From the NCBI GenBank assembly GCA_964035545.1, contig OZ037768.1, positions 13,144,175 to 13,208,174 of the forward strand: 64,000 nt of DNA. Direction: 5' to 3'. Source of the stretch: Bugula neritina (lineage: Eukaryota > Bryozoa > Gymnolaemata > Cheilostomatida > Bugulidae). The translations under genes and the position numbers were made by a program. A model generated the notes under the pieces. The model ran no database searches, was not told the DNA's origin, and worked only from the letters and a program-made list of their open reading frames with translations. Of this stretch, positions 42,901 through 64,000 are shown in pieces (within the stretch, counting starts at the first letter, position 1; each line of letters starts with the position of its first letter).

Positions 42901-45900
42901 TAGTGTACAGTATATTAGTGTATAGTATATTAGTGTATAGTATATTAGTGTATAGTATATTATTGTATGGTATATTAGTGTATAGTATATTAGTGTATAG
43001 TATATTAGTGTACAGTATATTAGTGTATAGTATATTAGTGTATAGTATATTAGTGTACAGTATATTAGTGTATAGTATACTAGTGTACAGTATATTAGTG
43101 TATAGTATATTAGTGTATAGTATATTAGTGTACAGTATACTAGTGTATAGTATACTAGTGTATAGTATATTAGTGTATAGTATACTAGTGTATAGTATAT
43201 TAGTGTATAGTATATTAGTGTACAGTATATTAGTGTATAGTATATTAGTGTATAGTATATTAGTGTATAGTATATTAGTGTACAGTATACTAGTGTATAG
43301 TATACTAGTGTATAGTATACTAGTGTATAGTATATTAGTGTATAGTATATTAGTGTATAGTATATTCGTGTATAGTATATATTTAGTCATGAAACTTCCC
43401 AGTTATCAATGCTCAGCAATTTGCAAAGGCTGAAAGTTTTTTAGTAATAAATTGGAAAAGCAAATTATTACTATAATAGTTTATCACAACTTGTATAACT
43501 TTTTCAGATAAAGTAGCAGATAAGTAGTTTATGCAAATAAATACTCACTTTTTGTATTTGAACCACAGAAAGTCGTTTTCCTTTAATCTGATTTTCTGAA
43601 AACTGCTAAATAAAAAGCATTATAATGACAAAACTACTCAAGCATACAATATTCAATTAAGATATTCCTCACGTTATGTACAAAAAATCTAACAATCTGA
43701 ATTTTTACCGTTTGTCTGAGTTTTGGCTAAGATTGTTGATATTATTCAGTGAGAACAAAAATTATTATACAAAAACATTTTATTACCACATCCCTTGTAC
43801 TTTAGCTGTCTATAAAATATATAAATACTAAATTAGGATATAACAAACAGCCCAGCTTGAAACATAAATATGAATGGAAAGAGAAATATAATAGCAGTTT
43901 TTGGCTGTGTAATTCACAAATCATGTATATGGATACAACAGCATCCGCATGCTTACTTTATGGGTTTTTTGGCTTTCTTTAGAAGTGCATTCAGCTGCTA
44001 GAAAAGGTTAAAGTTCTAAGGCTAAATAATGTCAAAGTTTTCTCATTCATCTCATATTGTATTGTTACCATTAGCTGGTGTACTATTAAAATGATGACGT
44101 AATATATTTGTACCCAGTGATACATAGAAATACTAACGCTGGTGCCCACACTGATCTCTATAATTATAGTCTGTAGAATATTGACTTACATGGAGCTGAG
44201 GTATTGGGGAAGAAGTTGCCTTACAGAAGCTATTAAAACAAAGCAAAGCTTATTAAATTAAGTTACTTACTGAACACTATTACTATAGTATTTACAATAA
44301 GGTGCAGCGTTATACAATTCAATAGAAAAGACATGCAAGAAGGTGTTAATATAAAGGCTTTCAGTCTAAATAGAGCTTTACAGGGAAACTGATTTATGCA
44401 GGTAGTTTATTAGAATAAATACAGAAAAAAAAGTTTTGAACAAATTAATACCAACCTGGGATACTCTGGCAGAACCTTTTTACCAACAAAACTTGGAATT
44501 CTTATGACAGCTGTTTCTTGCTTCTGAAACAGAACCAATTTTAGGAAAAAGCTACAAGAATAAACTGGACACGAAGAATCTAACACTAATACTAAAAGAA
44601 CTTAAAAGAACCATGATAGACCTGTTGATTAGGGACAGTTGGAAGTGACATTGCTATAGTGGAAGTGGTTATTGCTATAGATAATAAAAACAGATACAAT
44701 ATGATGCAGCTATAGAACAACATACACACATGGTAGTTTCTACATTTGATAAGACTGTTTTATTTTTTACTCAAAAGTGAGTAAAACGCCTTGTGGTTGT
44801 AAAGCTTAGTGATGATATTCCAACAAATGTTTGCGCAGAACCACAACAAGTGAGTTGTGGCAACAATAACAAATGAAACTGAGAATCTTAAATTTGTATT
44901 CTATTGTTGCTGAATGGAAATTATTATTGGACTCACTGTAACAAGTGCTTTTAAGCATTCTATTCCTGTGTTGGGCTAATATCCACCACAATGCCTACCA
45001 AAAAACCAAACTGTGATCGGCACTGTTATTGCTCTTCAATTTATTTGTTTTGCTCATATTCATAATGTTTACATTTTTGCCTGAGTATTTTCTCTCATCT
45101 GTTTTCAGTTAAGGAGTCTTACCTGACACTATGATCAGCACTACAGAGAAATTGCTGGCTCTATTAGAAAGAGGCCTTCGTGCAGTAGCTAAAAATCTTT
45201 GTAAATTTTACTTGTAACCAATCCAGTTATATTTTTGTTACATTCGAAATTTTGCTGACTTTTTTCTAGCTGGTCAGCTTACCAAAGGTCATTATCATCA
45301 AAAATTTTTAACATATTTATAGCAGTCTGTCAATACAATTACTCATTTTACTTCAGTCTTATCATACATTTCCAACCATCTGCTGCAACCTAGCATTTTT
45401 CCATTTCTAAGTTCTTCATATTTCACTTAACAGAGTTTCTCAAATTTTAGTCAGGGAATTCCTTGGTGATGCCTGCCTTCGTTCAGCTGTAAATATTAGA
45501 TCTGGTTAATGGTTAATGCAAACCGCAACCGGAAATCCATCTGTACAAGCATTCGTATGGATTCATTCAATGTTCTGGGAACACAGTGATTCATGATAAC
45601 TCGGATCAAAGTATAAACACTGTAAAAACTAGTAACCATGCTAATTGAAATATTTCACCATAGGCAACTGATTTGTAGCTAGATAGAGGGTCCTTTACAT
45701 ATGAGTCCATCCCAATTAAAATTAACCCTGTGGCTAAGTCCAGCACTATTGATGAGACAATGGTGTTGAGTCTGAATGCTGATCAATTGCCTCCTTAGGT
45801 CCCCGTTGCTAAATAGCAAATAGGTAAATCAATTTTGTTTAACATGCTTTATGTAATTGACATAGCTAATGATGAGTTAATGCTTATTTTTAGCTCAAAT

Positions 45901-48900
45901 ACCAGGAAGTCCTAATACCTGTCAGTCCTAATTGAACTGTTCAGGTGCCTAGCAAAGCAAAATACTGCTTGGTGTTAAGTTCTAAACAAGATAATGCTTT
46001 GAATTTTGCATATATTTTAATGCCAACAAAGCAGTAAGCCTTTAAATGGGTCCTTCCTAATGTAGTTCTCCAAGAGGGTCAACCTGTAGTATATGCGATG
46101 CAAGCCTCAAATAAAACTGAAAATAATTACCCTCAAAATGATGTAATGTACATGCAGAATTTGAACAATTTATTTCGCAAAAACGAAATTTTTAATAGTA
46201 TTTTATGAGAGTGTCCATGATCACTTCATTACTACTTTAATTAATAATTTACCGTACCAACAAGTCCACTTCAACTTACTACCTTGAAGATATCAGTTTG
46301 AGACTTTGCAGAGGCAGCTGGTGACAAGGCAGGACTAAGGGGTTTTAGAGAAGTGTCTTCAACTCTCAATAAGGGAGAAGTGGCTGAGGCTTTGCTGCTG
46401 CTGTGAGAATAAGAGTTGAAGAAATAAGCATTTATCTTTATTTAAATAACTAGAATATGAAACATATTATAAGAAATAAATATTTCACAGTGAAAATAAA
46501 AGAATCACATGCTTGTGATTCATAAAAATATTATGCCTTTAAAAGAGCAATTTTGCATGTGCCAATATATAAGTATTTGAGAAAAACTTTTTATTGCAAA
46601 TAAAATTGGTAGTTGTACTTTTATCAACAGTTCAGCTTTTTAAAAGTAATTGAACTTGATGAACCACAATTTTTCAAAGCATTGATAAAACTCTTTGTCA
46701 AAAATACTATTTTAATTTATAGCTGTGACTAATATTAAACAGTATTAAATGTAAATTTGAATTCAACTCCATATGGCCAATCTAAAAAACTCTACATTTT
46801 ATCTTGACCAAAGGGTGCTTGGTATTTTTACAAGCTTATTCTAGTTCAGTTTTATTATGCACAGGATTAAAAAGATAACTAGTAAAACGTACGTATATTT
46901 CTCCAATTGGGGGCATTTATTGTAGTTCTATGCTTGGGGTTATTCAATTAAAAAGCAGTAAAAAGAAACTTATTTCTTGCTTTGCTTCAATTACTTTTAT
47001 AAATTAAAATATTTTCCAACACATAATTACTAAACAATATACCAATTTAAATAAAAAATGACAAGTTTTGGTATAATCAAATCTAATATAAAAACTATTT
47101 ATTTCTATTTTTACCACTTCATAAACAAAAATTCAAGCTTTTGCAACACAGAACTTAAATATAATACAGGAGAATGTATGGAGGAACTTTTGCATCAATA
47201 GTCAACTAGGTTTAGCTATGAAAGGATAACTCCTATAAAAACGCATTATGGTTCAGTTTTTGTGTAAACAAGCCAAGAGAATACCAAAACAAATTATAAA
47301 TTAGGCATTGTGTATTTACACCCACATAAAGTATATTCATGTTTACTGAGCATGCCCAAACCCACTCAAGTTTTACATGCATAGCAAAATAATTTAAAAA
47401 ATCAACACCAGCTATATACCATAATTTCTTTTATATTAATACACGCATGCTTGCATGTTTTTGTTACTGTCATATTTACTCACATTGGAGATGTTAGATC
47501 TTTGTAATCTGTGACCATCACTCTCTCCTTTATATTACCAGTGTTCCTTTTGTCACAAGGGAGGTTGGTTGCAACATGTGAACACTTACATCTTGGGAAC
47601 CCTAAGATATTACTCTACAAAAGTTAATTAACCCCAATCTATTGTAAGCATGAACATTGTTCTGTGCTTCGTAAATAGTAAATGATTAAAAGCAGTAGCA
47701 ACTGATCAAATCTGATAAGTATTCGGACTTCTAGTTCATCACATGACTCGTATTAAAGTTTTTACTGTAAAATCTATAAACCTAAAGTTGGTATTTAAAG
47801 TTCTAAAAATAAAAGTAGTATTATATTGCAAAATATGTTGATAACAATGAATGTCGTCAACAAAAATGAAGAAACATAGAAATTTAAAAAAAATCGTATT
47901 ACAAATTATGGAAACAACAGCTAAAATACCTACCCTTGGCTTTCTTATCTTCAGTTGAGTCACTGGCTGAGTTTCCATAATATGCTTGGCCTACAAATAC
48001 AGTTAGAACTCTTGTGTGGTACAACAAAACATAAAATGTAATACAGTAATATAATTGTAATACAGTAATATAAGTGTAATACGGTAATATAATTGCATCA
48101 GATCAAATAGAGAGTGCGTACTTCAGAGCTAACAAGCTTTACCATTCCCTGACTTTACAAACCTCTGAAAAGCCGTATCTTCGAACTGGTATTTTATTAA
48201 CTTCTAATATTTCATCTCCGACTTTCACACCGCAGTCTGACAATGGTGAGTGTGGGTTGACAGAACGTATAAATACACCACTGTGCTCTACTATGCCTTC
48301 AGTTAGTCTGATAAATCAAAGGAAACAAAGTTTTAAAAACATAACATGCAGCTGTAAGATTTGTGAGTCATAGTAAGTGGCAACTAGTATGAATTAAGTA
48401 AAGGTAGCTTATACTTATATGTCTTTAGACTAATTTTATAAAGTTATTATGAAACTATGGATATAAATTTTTCATTAATGCTTTGAAGTTTTGTTCAAAT
48501 TGCAATTCAAACAATTATAGAATAATGAATATACATAGAAGAATAAATATATAGAAAAATTATAGAATTGCATTGCCTATTTTCTTAAAATCATAAACAG
48601 TCAAATCTGCCAAAAGAGCTTAAGATGTAATATTTCAATTATGCTGGTAAACTAGCTGTGCCATTTCCTATTGCTTCTGTTCTGTGTAAATTTGTTTTTG
48701 TATATAGCATTAAATTAATATTAGAGGCGTTGATGCTTTGATTATTTCAGAGTTTTGCCAAGTTGGACAACTTGACTCCTAATTCTTTGGTCACTTACTG
48801 ACACATTAGTTATAGGTAATCTGATTGGTCACTTACTGACACATTAGTTATAGATAATCTGATTGGTCACTTACTGATAATATCAGTTATAGATAATCTG

Positions 48901-50901
48901 ATAGGTCACTTACTGACAACCCAGAGGAGTGTTGATAGGCAACTTAGTCAATATAGTGACTACATTTGTACTCTCATGATCATACTGTGGGTGTGATTGA
49001 ACAGGTTCATCTTCCAGCTACATAGAATAACATATCTACACATTATTATAGTCAATAGAAGCAGTTTTAGGCAGCAAATTATGTCCTATTACACTTGGAG
49101 CTTGGAATCAGGCAGAATTCTAGCACCAGGACAAAGGGGTCTTTAGTATCATTTTTAAAACTTTATTTCAGAAGCCCCTTTGGTGATGACGTATATTAAA
49201 ACTACAAAAGTTTTGCCAAACAATGGCAGCAGATATTTTCTTCAACTTATAATATATTTTAGGCAGTTTTTATTTAAAATAATGCACTGATTACATGACA
49301 AAAGAACTTACACAATTTATCAAGTCATTAAATTGCTGCGACTGACTTCGCGTTTGAGGATGAGAGAAAGATGTGTCAAGGTGGAGCAGGGAAGAGGATA
49401 TGTCAGGGAGGGTTAGAGGGTTATTCACCTCAAGCCATACTACTTTGCCAGTAAATGAACTTCAACAGAAATACAAGATGATAGTGACAGATGTCGGCAG
49501 GTGATATTGTAACTAATTTTGCACAAGATCTTCACACCAAATGTTCTATAATATTGACAAGCATAAGTGCAATAACATATACTTATGTATACTTATAACT
49601 ATTATGTTATATATTTTCTAACTAAAGTAATTATAGAAATATGTATTTATGTTCAACTTTTTCAGATAAGTCTAGGGGTTAGAGTGTTTGCCTAGTATAC
49701 ATGAAGGTCATGGGTTCGAGCCCTGACAAAGGCCATTGGTGATGTTATAAAGAGCATCCAGTCATAATTGCTCCTGTGCCTCATTTAAATAAGTCCTTAG
49801 CCCTCTTTAACAAAAACCCTTTCTATCAGGGGTTTTTTCACAGGGATAGTGACTATAAACTTGCCTGAATTTTTCAGATAAGTTATAAATTCATTGATAT
49901 GTAGAAAAACATGATTAAATGAAACAGTCCAACTCCGAAAGCACGTGGTGCCTGCCTTTAGCAATATAAAGTTTGAAAATATATAATTAGCTCCCCCAAC
50001 CTGACAGCTAAGATAAAAAAACCCTAAGTAGCAAACAAGAAGCAATATAGCCTATAAACCCAGACATTGATAATACTTGAATTTACAGAACAGAGCAAAA
50101 CTTGCATTATATCCTCAGAAAGCGCCTCACAAATAAATTTATAACATAGCCACACATTGCAATGGACTACAGCACTGAGAAACTTAAAAGCCAAGTTCAT
50201 TCAACAGTTGTAAAAATTAATTTAGGTCTTAATTTAGCAACAGCTGTGAAATATGTCTAACATACCTCATGTTTCATGAATACAAACAGTTTTCACAATC
50301 ATGATGTGTGCTTTACTAGCAACATATTATACAGAGTACAGATATTGTACAAACAGATACTGATACTTACTCTATATAGAATGGCATTCTCCCCACGCGT
50401 TTAACTGCAAGTACCAACAGCCTACGGGAAAACATTAGACTGATGACTTCCCTCTGCAGTGCAGATCTGAGGCTATAGCCATTCACTCTATATATTCGAT
50501 CCCCTACAAGCAAGCCCTTCCGGTGAGCTTGCAGACCTGGTTCAACGGCTGAGACATAGACTCCGAAGCCAAACTCTAAACCTATTACAACAGAATTATG
50601 GTGCAAGTTTTGAATCAATTTTAAAAAACGGTTCTCAAAAGTTTACCAGAGGTTAGTGCCTAATTTCCATATATGTGACACAAAGTTCACCTAGTGCCCA
50701 GTTAGTCTCACTAATACAACACCCTTGCACTTGATTCAAAGGATTCCATATGATAAAACTACCATGTTTAGAGTTACCAATGAGTAACTGCGTATGGTAA
50801 TATTAAAATACGATACCTCCTCTGATGCTAAAGCCAAGTGGTCCTTTCTGAAATATGTCCAGGTAAACAGTCCGCATGTTGGGAGATTCAGAACGCTTCA
50901 T
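39961..50901 (-). CDS. USH1C: Harmonin-family three-PDZ scaffold protein
   Basis: Supported exons, in transcript order: 50817-50901 (ATG), 50371-50581, 49312-49459, 48914-49017, 48163-48307, 47930-47990, 47484-47601, 46283-46400, 44456-44523, then an unresolved linker (candidates 44190-44229 and 43957-43997), 43549-43595 or a slightly longer form, 42152-42257, 40944-41053, 40798-40847, 39961-40021 (stop). PDZ1: GPLGFSIRGGLEFGFGVYV, VGDRIYRVNGYSL. PDZ2: TPLGCQLTEGI, GVFIRSVNPHSPL, VGDEILEVN. PDZ3: NQIKGKRLSVVQIQK, LGMEIEGGIGS, IGDEILMVNG. Order and spacing match harmonin, whose PDZ domains bind cadherin-23, SANS and other partners in actin-rich protrusions such as hair-cell stereocilia and microvilli. 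No harmonin N-terminal domain is visible 5' of PDZ1. The protein ends EVYSV, a possible class II PDZ ligand. Whirlin or PDZD7 are the alternatives. Confidence 0.82.
42651..43385. repeat. 15-bp minisatellite (TATAGTATATTAGTG)
   Basis: About 49 copies of a 15-bp unit with scattered C/T and A/C variants (TACAG, TATAC). It lies in the harmonin-like gene intron just before the PDZ3 exon at 42152-42257. Because 15 is a multiple of three, frames on both strands stay open for more than 250 codons, but the products (YSILV or YTNIL repeats) are artefacts. Confidence 0.98.
44524..46282. other. Large intron of the harmonin-like gene
   Basis: No exon, repeat family or RNA gene could be supported here. 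The segment near 45470-46130 has a more balanced composition than its surroundings, with no long ORF, and could be an old transposon remnant; that is a guess. Confidence 0.35.
48787..48917. repeat. 38-bp tandem array that includes the splice donor of the harmonin-like gene
   Basis: Four copies of the block TTGGTCACTTACTGACA, spaced 38, 38 and 39 bp (GG at 48789, 48827, 48865 and 48904). On the minus strand each copy reads TGTCAGTAAGTGACC or a close variant. The fourth copy is the actual splice donor of the exon 48914-49017. Confidence 0.9.
49671..49869 (+). mobile_element. tRNA-derived SINE, copy 3
   Basis: Plus-strand copy of the SINE family at 9808-10028: head TCTAGGGGTTAGAGTG, B box GGTTCGAGCCC, body GCTCCTGTGCCTCATTTAAA, tail GTGACTATAAACTTGCCTGA. 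A perfect 13-bp target duplication, TTTTTCAGATAAG, lies at 49658-49670 and 49870-49882. It is inserted in the harmonin-like gene intron between exons 50371 and 49459. Confidence 0.9.
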
Positions 50902-51689
50902 TATTGAATGCAAGATTAGTAACAATCAACTCACCAAAACAACCGAGACTATAGCAAATTTCAGTTCTATATACACATCAAAAAGATTATTTTGCAAGCA
51001 AATGCAATGGTGGTTTCTCATAAATTCTATACCGCAACATAAAATATAAATCGAAGAGTAACTTGAATTAAATTTTTTAATATCTGCCTGAAACTAGAAT
51101 GATAACTTTAAAAAATAAAGATTTAAATACGCTGAATGCATTGACTGCTGCAGCTTCACCTACGTACAGTACCACACTTGTCCTACATCTTTTATACAAC
51201 ACAATCAAAGGTATGAGCCAATGATGTATAGCGTAAATTACAGAGTAATGTACTGTGAAAAGTGGAAGATCATCAGCAGCTGTTGAATCTTTCCACTTGT
51301 TAAAAGTTCATGAAATGTGAACAAGAGTGAGCTTCAAGCACTTGACTGGTTACAAAAGCAGAACTATGACAGTACAATAAAGATTTATTAATAAAACAAG
51401 TTCAACAAAATTATAAAACATTGTGGTAAACCAGTATTTAAAACAGAACCTAAATAAATGTATAAAACTATATTTTCAAAAAACTTCTGGTTGTCATGAG
51501 CATTCAGCTAGAAAGTTATATAATCCTACCAATCTATATAATATAGGACAAAATGAACACAGATGCTACTTTTGAGCAGTCCACCAGCACATATGGGCAT
51601 ATATACATGAGCGTATTATTTCATCTACTACACTACATAACCATTCAGATATACACAAATAGTCTTGGAACCTCAGTTTGTTAACCTTA
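50902..51689. other. Spacer between ATR and the harmonin-like gene
   Basis: The two minus-strand genes are in tandem here. AATAAA on the minus strand at 51384-51389 lies about 300 bp after the ATR stop and is a plausible poly(A) signal. The promoter of the harmonin-like gene should lie between it and 50901. I found no exon for a harmonin N-terminal domain. Confidence 0.5.

Positions 51690-64000
<12,311 letters not shown>

Noticed and set aside
42651-43385. CRISPR array
   Set aside because: Units are directly adjacent with no spacers, and the genome is eukaryotic; the same holds for the other arrays.
42623-43433. Frames of about 255 codons on both strands (YSILV and YTNIL)
   Set aside because: A 15-bp repeat unit leaves frames open; the region is an intron between two harmonin PDZ3 exons.
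44190-44229. Small exon of the harmonin-like gene (SFCKATSSPIPQLH)
   Set aside because: Its splice sites look acceptable, but including it breaks the phase needed by the PDZ3 exon unless another small exon is added; left as unresolved rather than called.

Overview
The window is AT-rich metazoan nuclear DNA. Its genes are cut into many small exons with GT-AG introns, and the introns hold tandem arrays, SINEs and DNA-transposon remnants. The gene families (PITPNM/RdgB, an Ig-TIR interleukin-1-receptor-like protein, CASD1, harmonin/USH1C, ATR) are animal ones. An invertebrate bilaterian, perhaps a lophotrochozoan, fits best; the species cannot be fixed from the sequence. Gene models below were assembled by hand: exons were joined where splice sites, reading phase and family similarity agreed.

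Layout. 30-2015 (+): the last five exons of a PITPNM/RdgB-type lipid-transfer protein, ending in its LNS2 domain. 4214-12014 (+): a complete nine-exon receptor with a signal peptide, Ig-like ectodomain, one transmembrane segment and a TIR domain. 12466-20972 (-): a complete 20-exon CASD1 homologue of 855 codons, convergent with the receptor. Its membrane domain is well conserved, but the luminal domain lacks the known catalytic residues. 21402-39289 (+): a long gene I do not recognise, head-to-head with CASD1 across 429 bp; its downstream exons from 29136 join in perfect phase. 39961-50901 (-): a three-PDZ scaffold of the harmonin family. 51690 to beyond 64000 (-): the 3' part of ATR, from the FAT region through the PI3K-like kinase domain to the FATC tail.

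Non-coding content. Several tandem arrays start at, or contain copies of, splice sites of the minus-strand genes: CASD1 exon 7, harmonin PDZ2, and several ATR exons. Three copies of one tRNA-derived SINE carry target-site duplications. Two copies of a Tc1-type MITE are bounded by TA. A 1.3-kb inverted-repeat DNA element has split a minisatellite. An intron of ATR holds a sequence that folds as a complete type I hammerhead ribozyme on the minus strand.

The genes do not form one pathway; this is an ordinary mixed animal neighbourhood. The most notable signals are the hammerhead ribozyme, the apparently catalytically dead CASD1 and the splice-site-derived minisatellites.
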